From Paracoccaceae bacterium (GTDB lineage Bacteria > Pseudomonadota > Alphaproteobacteria > Rhodobacterales > Rhodobacteraceae), in assembly GCA_020425085.1 (NCBI GenBank), contig JAGQRW010000015.1, positions 47,061-111,060 of the forward strand: a stretch of 64,000 nucleotides of DNA, written 5' to 3'. Within the stretch, counting starts at the first letter, position 1; each line of letters starts with the position of its first letter. Made by a program: the position numbers and the translations under genes. The notes beneath the pieces are model-generated. The model did no database searches. It was not told the DNA's origin and saw only the letters and a list, made by a program, of their open reading frames with translations. Of the stretch, positions 9,814 through 18,111 are shown piece by piece.

Positions 9814-11433
9814 ATGGCCGAATTTCAATCGCGTCTGATCACCGACAGCGACAGTTTCGCCGCCAACCGGCAGGACATGCTGGCGCTGATCGACCGCGTG
9901 CGCGGCCTGGAAGACCGCGCCAAAGACTTGTCGGAAAAACGCCGGGAGCGGTTTCAGGAACGAGGCCAGCTAAGCCCGCGCGAACGCCTGGCCGCCCTGC
10001 TTGATCCCGGTATGCCCTATCTTGAGCTATACAACATGGCGTCCTATCTGGTCGATGACGCCAACCCGGAAACCAGCGTGCCAGGGGCGTCGATCCTGAC
10101 CGGGATCGGTTTCGTTTCCGGGGTGCGCTGTCTGGTCTTTGTCGATGACAGCGGCATCAATGCCGGGGCATCCACGTCAAAGACCGTCGATAAGGCGTTG
10201 GGATGTATTGATATTGCAATTAGGCAAAAACTGCCTTTCCTGCATCTGGTGGAAAGCGCCGGTGCCAATCTGATGGCCTATACGGTCGAACTCTGGGCGC
10301 ATGGCGGTGGCCTGTTTGCCGGACTGGCAAGGCTGTCGGCGGCGGGAATTCCGGTGATCACCGTGCTTCACGGCCCCTCGACCGCGGGCGGGGCCTATCA
10401 GCCGGGCTTGAGCGATTATGTCATCGGCGTGAAAAACAACGGCATGGCGATGCTGGGCGGTGCCGCACTGGTCAAGGCCGCCACCGGTGAAGTGTCCGAC
10501 GACGCCAGCCTTGGCAGCGTGGAAATGCACGCAACCACCACCGGCCTGATCGAATACCTGGCCGAGGATGACGCCCACGGCATAGAGATCGCCCGCGATC
10601 TGGTGGCACGGCTGGACTGGAATCGTGGCTTGCGCATCGCAAAGCGTCAGGCGGCAAAGCCGCTGTTTGACGCCGATAGCATCCTTGGCCTCGTGCCGGT
10701 CGATTATCACAAACCTTATGACATGCGTGAACTGGCGGCGCGGTTGGTGGATGGCTCGGACTTCATCGAGTTCAAACCTGAATATGGCGCTGCAACCATT
10801 TGTCTGCAAAGCAAATTGATGGATCATGTGATTGGCATTATCGGCAATAACGGCCCGCTTGACCCGCATGGTGCCGCCAAGGCGACGCATTTCCTGCAAG
10901 CCTGCGATCAGGCCGGTCATCCGGTAATTTTTCTCAACAACACCACCGGTTACATGGTCGGGCTGGAATATGAACAAGGTGGCATGATCAAACACGGATC
11001 AAAGATGATTCAGGCAGTAACCAACCTCAGGGTGCCGAAAATCTCGATCTATGTCGGTGCCAGTTTCGGGGCGGGAAATTACGGCATGTGCGGCTATGCC
11101 TTCCGGCCCGATTTCCTGTTTACCTGGCCAAACGCCGTCACCGGGGTGATGGGCGGAGAACAGGCGGCCGGCACCATGCAACAGGTGATGGAAATTGCCG
11201 CAAAACGCCGGGGCCAGCCGATAGACAGCGCCAAGATGCAGGCGCAATCCCTTGCGATCAAACAGCATTTTGATCGTCAATCCGATGCGTTCCACACTTC
11301 GGGGCGGGTGCTTGATCATGGCATGATCGACCCGCGCGACACCAGAAACCTGTTGGGATTCTGCCTTGATACCTGTGCCGAGGCACGGGCGCGCAGCCTC
11401 AGGCCCAACAGTTTCGGCGTGGCAAGGATGTGA
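9814..11433 (+). CDS. Acyl-CoA carboxylase, carboxyltransferase (beta) subunit
   Basis: A 539-residue carboxyltransferase that moves CO2 from carboxybiotin to an acyl-CoA. The N-terminal crotonase-like half has GPSTAGGAYQPGLSDYVI and GGAALVKAATGEVSDD; the C-terminal half has FLNNTTGYMVGLEYEQGG and GASFGAGNYGMCGYAF, where the glycine-rich turns form the oxyanion holes. The motifs fit the methylcrotonyl/geranyl-CoA carboxylase branch (AtuC/LiuB) better than acetyl-CoA carboxylase. It sits between the AtuA-like and biotin subunit genes. The start at 9814 follows GGAGG. Confidence 0.88.
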   Translation: MAEFQSRLITDSDSFAANRQDMLALIDRVRGLEDRAKDLSEKRRERFQERGQLSPRERLAALLDPGMPYLELYNMASYLVDDANPETSVPGASILTGIGFVSGVRCLVFVDDSGINAGASTSKTVDKALGCIDIAIRQKLPFLHLVESAGANLMAYTVELWAHGGGLFAGLARLSAAGIPVITVLHGPSTAGGAYQPGLSDYVIGVKNNGMAMLGGAALVKAATGEVSDDASLGSVEMHATTTGLIEYLAEDDAHGIEIARDLVARLDWNRGLRIAKRQAAKPLFDADSILGLVPVDYHKPYDMRELAARLVDGSDFIEFKPEYGAATICLQSKLMDHVIGIIGNNGPLDPHGAAKATHFLQACDQAGHPVIFLNNTTGYMVGLEYEQGGMIKHGSKMIQAVTNLRVPKISIYVGASFGAGNYGMCGYAFRPDFLFTWPNAVTGVMGGEQAAGTMQQVMEIAAKRRGQPIDSAKMQAQSLAIKQHFDRQSDAFHTSGRVLDHGMIDPRDTRNLLGFCLDTCAEARARSLRPNSFGVARM

Positions 11434-11488
11434 GGTATCTCATGCAACTCATTGTTATTAAATTTATATCACTTACGGGTGCCAACAG

Positions 11489-13474
11489 ATGAAACCTCGG
11501 GAAACCCGGTTTTCGCGGCTGTTTATCGCCAATCGCGGTGAAATCGCCCTTCGCATCATGCGGACGGCCAAACTTGCCGGGCTGGAAACCGTGGCGGTCC
11601 ATACCGATGCCGATGCCGACGCACCCTATGTGGCATTTGCCGATCAGGCGGTCAGGATCGGCAAAGGGCCGGTAGGCGACAGTTACCTTGACGCCGACAA
11701 GCTGTTGGCGGCGGCAGTGGCCAGCGGGGCGGATGCCCTTCACCCCGGCTATGGCTTTTTGTCGGAAAACGCCGATTTTGCCGCAGCGGTCATGGCTGCC
11801 GGGCTGGTTTTCGTCGGCCCATCCGCCGACGCCATTGCCGCCATGGGCAACAAGGCGGCGGCCAAACGGCTGATGCAGGCGGCGGGGGTACCCTGCCTGC
11901 CGGGTTATGAGGGCGAGGATCAATCTGATGCCAGCCTGATCCTTGCCGCCAGAACCATCGGCATGCCGCTGATGGTCAAGGCGGCAGCGGGTGGCGGCGG
12001 GCGCGGCATGCGGCTGGTTCTTGATCCTGCCGAACTGCCCCACGCCCTGACCGAAGCGCGGGCAGAGGCCATCAGCGCCTTTGGCTCAGCCCAGTTGATC
12101 CTTGAACGCGCCATCACCGATGCGCGGCATGTGGAAATCCAGATTTTCGCCGACCGGCACGGCAATACCATCCATCTGGGCGAGCGCGACTGTTCGATTC
12201 AGCGGCGCCACCAGAAGGTGATCGAGGAATCCCCCTCGCCCGCCGTCAATGCCGATCTGCGTGCAAAGATGGGCCAGGCCGCCGTAAACGCCGCCCGCGC
12301 CATTGATTATGAAGGGGCGGGAACGGTCGAATTTCTGCTGGATCAAAGCGGCGAGTATTATTTTCTGGAGATGAATACCCGGCTTCAGGTGGAACACCCG
12401 GTAACCGAACTTGTCACCGGCATCGACCTTGTGGACCTGCAACTGAAGGTGGCGGCAGGCCAACCACTTGGCCTTGGACAAGACGACATCCACCCCCAGG
12501 GCCACGCCATCGAGGCGCGGCTATACGCCGAAGACCCCGCCCGTGATTTTCTGCCGGATAGCGGCAGGATCATCCACTGGCAACCGCCCCGTGGCGATGG
12601 CATCAGGGTCGACAGCGGCATTGCCGAGGGGATTGTCGTTTCGCCCTTCTATGACCCGATGCTGGCGAAAATCATCGCCTATGGGCCGGATCGTGAAACC
12701 GCACGCAAACGGCTGATCGCGGCACTGGCCTCAGCACCGTTGTTTGGCCCCCGAAACAACCGTGATTTTCTGATTGATGTCCTGTCGTCGGACGGCTTTG
12801 CCACGGGCAAGACAACCACCGGGTTTCTTGGCCATGGTTTTGACATGGCGTCGGCTGAACCCGATTTCGCCACGCTGGCAACCCTGGCGGCACTGGCCTT
12901 TGCCGAGGCACAAAAAGCCGCAGCGGCCAGGTCGCTGTCGTCGCCGGAACTGTTGGGATGGGGCAGCCCGGGCGCGCTGAACAGTCGCTTTGCCATTCGC
13001 CAGCAGGATCAGGTTCTGAACCTGCAACTGACGCTAATGCCGGATGGTGCGTTGACCGTGCGGTCGAACGAAAACAGCGCCAGCGCAAGGTTTCGCGGCG
13101 ATGACCTTTATATCGACGGCAAAAAACGCCAGATCGTTGCCTTTTGTCGTGATGGCACGCGGTATTTTCTGGCCGACCAGAGGCAAACCCACCGGTTTCA
13201 CCTGAACCGACCGACCGACCATGCCACCGACAGTCAGGGCGGCAGCCGCCTGATCGCACCGATGCATGGCAGTATTCGCGACATATTTGTTGAACCCGGC
13301 GACCGGGTGGAAAAAGGCAGCCGCCTGCTGGTACTGGAGGCGATGAAGATGCAGCACGAACTATTGGCCGAGGTGGCGGGCATTGTCACCGCCATCAACG
13401 CCCGTCAGGGTCAGCAGGTTGCCATCGGCTCGGTTCTGGTAACCATCGAACCGGATCAGGACAGAACAACATGA
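11489..13474 (+). CDS. Acyl-CoA carboxylase, biotin carboxylase/biotin carrier (alpha) subunit
   Basis: A 661-residue subunit that carboxylates its own biotin using ATP and bicarbonate. The biotin carboxylase part opens FSRLFIANRGEIALRIMRTA; the ATP-grasp glycine loop is KAAAGGGGRGMR, and the catalytic region includes ERDCSIQRRHQKVIEE and EMNTRLQVEHPVTE. The C-terminal biotinyl domain carries the acceptor lysine in LEAMKMQHEL near residue 620. It pairs with the carboxyltransferase 55 bases upstream and overlaps the next gene by 4 bases (ATGA). Methylcrotonyl-, geranyl- or propionyl-CoA are all possible substrates; the AtuA-like neighbour favours a geranyl/isoprenoid-type acyl-CoA. Confidence 0.9.
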   Translation: MKPRETRFSRLFIANRGEIALRIMRTAKLAGLETVAVHTDADADAPYVAFADQAVRIGKGPVGDSYLDADKLLAAAVASGADALHPGYGFLSENADFAAAVMAAGLVFVGPSADAIAAMGNKAAAKRLMQAAGVPCLPGYEGEDQSDASLILAARTIGMPLMVKAAAGGGGRGMRLVLDPAELPHALTEARAEAISAFGSAQLILERAITDARHVEIQIFADRHGNTIHLGERDCSIQRRHQKVIEESPSPAVNADLRAKMGQAAVNAARAIDYEGAGTVEFLLDQSGEYYFLEMNTRLQVEHPVTELVTGIDLVDLQLKVAAGQPLGLGQDDIHPQGHAIEARLYAEDPARDFLPDSGRIIHWQPPRGDGIRVDSGIAEGIVVSPFYDPMLAKIIAYGPDRETARKRLIAALASAPLFGPRNNRDFLIDVLSSDGFATGKTTTGFLGHGFDMASAEPDFATLATLAALAFAEAQKAAAARSLSSPELLGWGSPGALNSRFAIRQQDQVLNLQLTLMPDGALTVRSNENSASARFRGDDLYIDGKKRQIVAFCRDGTRYFLADQRQTHRFHLNRPTDHATDSQGGSRLIAPMHGSIRDIFVEPGDRVEKGSRLLVLEAMKMQHELLAEVAGIVTAINARQGQQVAIGSVLVTIEPDQDRTT

Positions 13475-14307
13475 ACGATACCCGACCAACGATGCCGCAA
13501 GCCGAGGATTTTCGCCACGAAAGCCGGGTACTGGCCGAACTTCTGGCCCCCCTGGCCGAAGACGATTACAACATCCCGACCCTGTTCAAGGGCTGGACCA
13601 TCAACGATGTGCTTGGCCATCTGCACATGTTCAACGTCGCCGCCGAACTGACCCTCAACGATATTGCCGCCTTTCAGGTGCTGTTTGGCCGCATCGCCCG
13701 TGAACTGGCGGCCGGACGCAGCATGTTGGAAACCCAGTTCAGCTTTCTGGACGGATTACATGGCCGCGCCCTTTTCGATGCCTGGCTGGCGGCGGCGGAA
13801 AGGACTGCCGATCTTTACGGCCAGGCCGATCCCAAGGCGCGGGTGAAATGGGCCGGGCCGGACATGAGCACGCTTTCGGCAATCACCGCGCGGCAGATGG
13901 AAACCTGGGCGCATGGGCAAGAGGTGTTCGACCGGTTGGGTGCGGTTCGACTGGAATCCGATCGCATCCGCAACATCGTCCATCTTGGCGTCAATACCTA
14001 TGGCTGGTCGTTCCTGAACCGGGGCCTGCCGGTGCCGGAACCGGCGCCGCAACTAAGCCTTACCGCCCCGTCAGGGACCATCTGGCAATGGAACACCGAA
14101 CAGGCAGACAACGCCATCAGCGGTTTGGCGGTGGAATTTGCCCAGGTGGTGACACAGGTGCGCCATATCGACGATACAGCACTTGTGACCAGCGGTCCCA
14201 CGGCGCGCCGCTGGATGGAAATCGCCCAGTGTTTCGCCGGCAAGCCCGAGGATCCGCCCGCCAGGGGCAGCCGCCATATCGCAACCCCATCGCCGCGAGG
14301 CCGATAA
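13471..14307 (+). CDS. TIGR03084 family putative metal-binding protein (DinB/MDMPI-like)
   Basis: A 278-residue protein of the TIGR03084 group, related to DinB and mycothiol-dependent maleylpyruvate isomerase folds. Likely metal ligands are histidines in the DVLGHLHMF segment and the METWAHGQEVFDR segment, matching the spaced histidines of DinB-like four-helix bundles. A C-terminal domain follows (from about residue 185). It is translationally coupled to the carboxylase alpha gene by an ATGA overlap, so it is part of that pathway. The reaction is unknown; isomerase or thiol-transfer chemistry would fit the fold but is speculative. Confidence 0.75.
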   Translation: MNDTRPTMPQAEDFRHESRVLAELLAPLAEDDYNIPTLFKGWTINDVLGHLHMFNVAAELTLNDIAAFQVLFGRIARELAAGRSMLETQFSFLDGLHGRALFDAWLAAAERTADLYGQADPKARVKWAGPDMSTLSAITARQMETWAHGQEVFDRLGAVRLESDRIRNIVHLGVNTYGWSFLNRGLPVPEPAPQLSLTAPSGTIWQWNTEQADNAISGLAVEFAQVVTQVRHIDDTALVTSGPTARRWMEIAQCFAGKPEDPPARGSRHIATPSPRGR

Positions 14308-14323
14308 AGCCAGCCACCAGTTT

Positions 14324-14797
14324 TCAGAACCGGGTGCGACCGGCAAAGCGTTCGAGTTTGTTCAATGCCGTATTCAGCGCCTGAACCTCCCTGGCATCAA
14401 GGCTGGCCATCAACTGTTCTTGCCGCCTGACCACAACCGGTGCGGTCTGCCGGTAAAGTTCACGGCCCTTGCAGGTCAACCTCAGCAGGCGTGGTTGCTG
14501 GTCGGCCTGATCCTCGACGGTGCTGACCAGCCCGTCCCTGATCATCGTCTTCAGGCAATGGCTGATCTGCCCCTTGTCAAGTTCGGACAGGCGTGAAACC
14601 TCGGCGCGGGTCAACGGCTCGTTATCGCCGAGGATCGCCAGAATTCGCCACTGCATCAGTGAAACGCCCGGCCCGTTGGCCAGCAACCTGACCATCTGCG
14701 CCGACAGCCTGGCATGCACCCGCGACAATCTGTAAGTCAGAAAATTCTGTATATGCAACGGCGCCGGGTCCGCACCGTCGGACTTGTCACTCGTCAT
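14324..14797 (-). CDS. MarR family transcriptional regulator
   Basis: A 157-residue MarR protein. The helix-turn-helix is EPLTRAEVSRLSELDKGQISH followed by a wing containing EDQADQQPR. The core begins FLTYRLSRVHARLSAQM, so the start at 14797 (MTSDKSDGAD) fits and the open frame to 14902 gives an unsupported extension. It is convergent with the carboxylase operon, 16 bases from its last stop codon, and may regulate it. Its target is not shown by sequence. Confidence 0.82.
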   Translation of the reverse strand: MTSDKSDGADPAPLHIQNFLTYRLSRVHARLSAQMVRLLANGPGVSLMQWRILAILGDNEPLTRAEVSRLSELDKGQISHCLKTMIRDGLVSTVEDQADQQPRLLRLTCKGRELYRQTAPVVVRRQEQLMASLDAREVQALNTALNKLERFAGRTRF

Positions 14798-14888
14798 ACC
14801 CACACCACTTTTGCGCCAAGTGTTGCAGTCTTTTGCCGTTGGGTCAACATTTCCGCCAAACGGGGCAGGTATCTCGGGCCAAAGGCAG

Positions 14889-14920
14889 CCGGCCGGTGTC
14901 ACCTGACGGACACCGGCCGG
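14889..14920 (-). terminator. Strong 12-bp hairpin downstream of the 465-residue gene
   Basis: A perfect 12-bp inverted repeat, CCGGCCGGTGTC (14889-14900) and GACACCGGCCGG (14909-14920), with an 8-nt loop. It lies 38 bases after the stop of the leftward gene ending at 14959. No T-run follows, so it may act as an RNA 3' stabiliser or a Rho-assisted terminator. Confidence 0.5.
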
Positions 14921-14958
14921 ACTGTTGCCTGCACGATCATTTGCCTTTGCGGTTCGCC

Positions 14959-16356
14959 TCAGATGAACCGCAACAGCACCTCACCATAGCCCGATTGCGC
15001 AAAGCCGATCGCGGCCCCGGTCAGCGCCATCGCCCGCGCCGTCACCCCGAGATCTTCGCGCCCCAGAACGTTGTAGGTCAGCAACGCCGCCCCCACCGGC
15101 AGCGCCACCACCAGCAGCGTTGCATTGAAGGTGTATGTGGTCAGCCGTTGCGGCAGCGGTGCCTTGACTGCCGGGCCGAAATGGAACCCCCGCGGCTTTT
15201 CCTCGTCGTAAAGGGCGGCGCGCAGTTTCTGCATTTCCTCCGACATCGGCGCCGGAATATCGGGCGTGTCATTGGCGATGCTTGCAGTTTTGATCCGGAC
15301 CGAGGCATTGATCGGCCCCGGGCGCGGCAGGCTGGTGCGCGAACCGACCTCCCATTCGTTCGAGGCAGTCTTGGGGTTTACCGGGCGCGGTGGAGCCAGC
15401 CCCTCGGCGGGTGGGCTTGACTGGGGTGTTTGCGCCAGATGGTCGGGGCGCACCGAACGCGCCCGCCCTGCCCTGTCGTCTGCGGAAAGCGCCAGGCGGA
15501 TGGTTTGCGGACGCGGCGCATTTTTCCGGCGATTGCTTTTTTGCGCAACCTTGGCCCAGATATTGCCGCTATGCGTCGATGGCCCGACCTCGCCTGACAG
15601 GATCACCCCGTTCTTTGCCGGTTGGTCGCCTGTTTCTGGCGTATCGGAATCATCGGTTGCGACCTTGGTTTCGGCGGCCAGTGGCATTTCCGGCTGGTCG
15701 TTCTGTTTCTGGAATTCCAGATCGCAACGCTGCCACAGCAGATCCTCGTCCGGGTCGGCAAAGCGATCCAACCTTGGCGGCAGGCTGGTTTGTTCGGTTT
15801 CGGGGTTTTCGGCTGGAACGATTTCAGCGTCAGCGTCTTGATCAACTGCGGTGTCGTCAACCGCCTCCGGATGTTCCACCGCCTCGGAATGAAACGGCAG
15901 ATCGGCGATCAATTGATCAAAATCCTCAGGGGTGAACGGATGATCAAAGCTGCGCCACAGCACCAGATCCGGTGGATTGCTGGCCTGAATCCGGCCAACA
16001 ACCGAGCGGCAGATTTCCTCGCGGTGATCGGCGACCAGGGTGGAGCTACCGGTTTTCAGGCCATAGCCCACCGCCAGCAGCATCATCTCGCTATAGTCGT
16101 CATCCCGGTCCTGCGCGCGGCATTTACCGGTGCCGGACCTGTCCCGATCCCGAAGGGTGTTGCAACAGGCCGCAACCACCCGCGAACCGTCGATATCGAA
16201 TACCGCGAAATCATCGTATTCCCAGGTCAGATCGAAACTTTCATGCTCGCTGCTGCGCAGCGCCAGTTCCAGTTCGGCAACATAGCTGCGGAAATTGATA
16301 TCGGGCTTGTTCTTGAATAGCAGCGATACAATGGTGCTGGTGGTTACGTTACGCAT
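14959..16356 (-). CDS. Hypothetical protein with acidic linker and C-terminal membrane segments
   Basis: A 465-residue protein I do not recognise. Residues 1 to about 170 look like a folded domain with several cysteines (AACCNTLRD, GKCRAQDRDDDY). Residues about 170-370 are rich in D, E, P, S and Q and likely disordered, ending in PAPMSEEMQKLRAALYDEE. The last 80 residues hold two probable hydrophobic helices (ATLLVVALPVGAALLTYNVL and AMALTGAAIGFAQSG). The start at 16356 has GGAG upstream. It stands alone, divergent from the heme-copper operon across 973 bases of non-coding DNA. A cytoplasmic sensor anchored at the membrane would fit, but this is only an inference. Confidence 0.75.
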   Translation of the reverse strand: MRNVTTSTIVSLLFKNKPDINFRSYVAELELALRSSEHESFDLTWEYDDFAVFDIDGSRVVAACCNTLRDRDRSGTGKCRAQDRDDDYSEMMLLAVGYGLKTGSSTLVADHREEICRSVVGRIQASNPPDLVLWRSFDHPFTPEDFDQLIADLPFHSEAVEHPEAVDDTAVDQDADAEIVPAENPETEQTSLPPRLDRFADPDEDLLWQRCDLEFQKQNDQPEMPLAAETKVATDDSDTPETGDQPAKNGVILSGEVGPSTHSGNIWAKVAQKSNRRKNAPRPQTIRLALSADDRAGRARSVRPDHLAQTPQSSPPAEGLAPPRPVNPKTASNEWEVGSRTSLPRPGPINASVRIKTASIANDTPDIPAPMSEEMQKLRAALYDEEKPRGFHFGPAVKAPLPQRLTTYTFNATLLVVALPVGAALLTYNVLGREDLGVTARAMALTGAAIGFAQSGYGEVLLRFI

Positions 16357-17329
16357 CTCGGTTCTCCACAAGTTCTATTGTAGATTGATTGCGAATAATG
16401 CCCTGAGTTTGGGCAGATTGTGGAATGTTGATGGTAAACGCCGGGTTAATTGCACTTGGTACAGCTTGCACGTTATCATTCTATAATATTGTTTTAATTA
16501 GACAATCATTTGATCCGGCAGGCGCCCACCGGCGCAATGGCAGCAATTTTGCCACAATTCACCGGTTCAGGCTTGGATTGTTTCATTGCCGCCCGATCTG
16601 ATGACAACTGCCGCAAATCCTGCGGTATTGATCACAAAACGGCGGTTGCCGAGGGTTGCAGCCAACCACCAGGATTTGCGTCCACCATAAACTTTTCCGG
16701 CGCAATATCCGGTGGCAGATTTGGTTGGCGACACCAGCCCTGCGAATTCGGCAACAGGGGATTCGCGCTGGCATTGGTCAAATCGGAAAACCGGTACCCG
16801 ATTCCCAATATGGCAGATTTGCCCGTCTGACCATTTGACGCAGGCAAGCAAACCACTGCCACCAAGGGACACAGCGCAACTGCCCGCGAACCGGGGTTTT
16901 GCCGATTTTCAAGCCTTGCCGACGGCAGCGAACATTTTTGACAACGACATTTCAACCCGGCGGGGGAAAACCCGGTTTCTGCCTGCAATACATCACTTAA
17001 ATTACTGATATATCTATTTTAATTTACAAGTTATCACATCGGTAACGGATTTGCCCGAATTTGATCCAGATCATGTCATGGCTGATGGAATCTGTTGATG
17101 CGCGGCGCGGTTGCAAGCCCATGCAAGGGATTTCCAATGGCCGAATTTCGTTGCCAACGCAACCAACGCGCGTTTCGGTCCGGACCACCGCCCCTGGCCC
17201 CACGAGTGTTGACTGCCCGCGGGAATACAATCAGAATGTGAATACACAAATTCGGCGCAGTCCGCGTCGACAGCAATGGATGTCCGCTCTGACGCAGATG
17301 GGGTGGACATTTCAATATTGGAGGGACCA
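16357..17329. other. Gene-free 973-base region with inverted and direct repeats
   Basis: No convincing coding frame is seen. There is an 11-bp inverted repeat CGCAAATCCTG (16612-16622) / CAGGATTTGCG (16670-16680), with a small hairpin GGTTG-CAGC-CAACC (16654-16667) between its arms. A second pair is GCGAAT (16742-16747) / ATTCGC (16761-16766), flanked by CCAGC/GCTGG. The direct repeat GGCAGATTTG occurs at 16714 and 16812, each preceded by CAATAT. The stretches 16370-16510 and 16985-17045 are AT-rich and suited to promoters. An FNR-type box lies at 17061-17074. A structured RNA or long leader is possible. Confidence 0.6.
17061..17074. promoter_or_regulatory. FNR/Anr/Dnr-type binding site upstream of the heme-copper operon
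   Basis: The sequence TTGATCCAGATCAT matches the FNR-family consensus TTGAT-N4-ATCAA at nine of ten positions. It lies 256 bases before the first gene of the heme-copper operon. FNR-type regulators (FnrL, Dnr, NnrR) switch on genes for low oxygen or nitrogen oxides, which would suit a NO reductase. No clear -10 box was identified. Confidence 0.6.
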
Positions 17330-17515
17330 ATGGGAAAAACGGACAACGACGCCCAAGACAATTCAGACGAGCCGCTTGCGCCTGCCGACACACCGGCAAT
17401 GCAGCGCATATTAGACAATCCTTTCCTGCTTCTGTTCATCGGAGTGACCATGCCCACTGTCCTTTATCTGCTGTGGGGCGTCATGGAAGTTGCCTCAATT
17501 CCCGTTGCCTACTAA
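17330..17515 (+). CDS. Small membrane subunit of heme-copper enzyme (subunit IIa-like)
   Basis: A 61-residue protein with a charged, acidic N-terminus and one transmembrane helix (PFLLLFIGVTMPTVLYLLWG). Size, topology and position just before subunit II fit the small IIa helix of ba3-type oxidases, which replaces a missing helix of subunit II. The start at 17330 has a GGAGGG site 5 bases upstream. It is the first gene of the operon. The IIa assignment rests on topology and context rather than strong motif identity. Confidence 0.75.
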   Translation: MGKTDNDAQDNSDEPLAPADTPAMQRILDNPFLLLFIGVTMPTVLYLLWGVMEVASIPVAY

Positions 17516-17542
17516 GCGGAACCTAACAAGAAAGACCTAATC

Positions 17543-18097
17543 ATGGCTATAAACGCTCCGACGAACCGCCTCTGGTGGAAGGAACCGATCCACAGCATCG
17601 AACTGGGCTGGATTATCATTGCTTTCCTCTGGGGTCTGTTCATGTTCTTCTTCATGATCGCCTGGCACTTCATCGGCGATCAGAACCTTTCCACCGAAAC
17701 CTACCGGATCACTACCGACCAGTTTCAGGAAAAGGTGGAAGCATTCGCCGACGAATACGCCGTCAAGGACGCCAATGGCGAAGCAGTCGAAATCAATGGC
17801 ACCCCCTTGGTCGCCCCGCCGGTCGGTGGCGATGTCTATATTCTGGGACGCCTCTGGGAATGGTGGCCGGCGATTGAGCTGAAAAAAGGCCAGAGCTATC
17901 GCTTCCACATCTCCAGCGTTGACTGGCAGCACGGGTTCTCGTTGCAGCCGGTGAACATCAACCTCTCGGTGCATCCGGGGCTGGAACATGTTCTTACTCT
18001 CACCCCCACAAAGGCTGGTGAGTACGGCATCGTTTGCAATGAATTCTGCGGAATCGGTCATCATACGATGTCCGGTGTCATCCGCGTAGTCGAATAA
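17543..18097 (+). CDS. Heme-copper enzyme subunit II with CuA site (ba3/NorS-like)
   Basis: A 184-residue subunit with one N-terminal transmembrane helix (about residues 21-43) and a periplasmic cupredoxin domain. The dinuclear CuA site is complete: His130 (VDWQH), Cys165, Glu167 (backbone ligand), Cys169, His173 and Met176 in the CNEFCGIGHHTM segment. CuA takes electrons from a cytochrome c or cupredoxin and passes them to subunit I. The single helix and short length are as in B-family (ba3-type) enzymes. It lies 27 bases after the small subunit and 14 bases before subunit I. Confidence 0.9.
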   Translation: MAINAPTNRLWWKEPIHSIELGWIIIAFLWGLFMFFFMIAWHFIGDQNLSTETYRITTDQFQEKVEAFADEYAVKDANGEAVEINGTPLVAPPVGGDVYILGRLWEWWPAIELKKGQSYRFHISSVDWQHGFSLQPVNINLSVHPGLEHVLTLTPTKAGEYGIVCNEFCGIGHHTMSGVIRVVE

Positions 18098-18111
18098 TCA
18101 GGGGAAGCTAA

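Noticed and set aside
16510..16988. Short open frames of about 60-118 codons in the 16.4-17.3 kb gap
   Set aside because: They overlap one another in both strands, lack convincing ribosome binding sites, and show no domain; the region looks non-coding.
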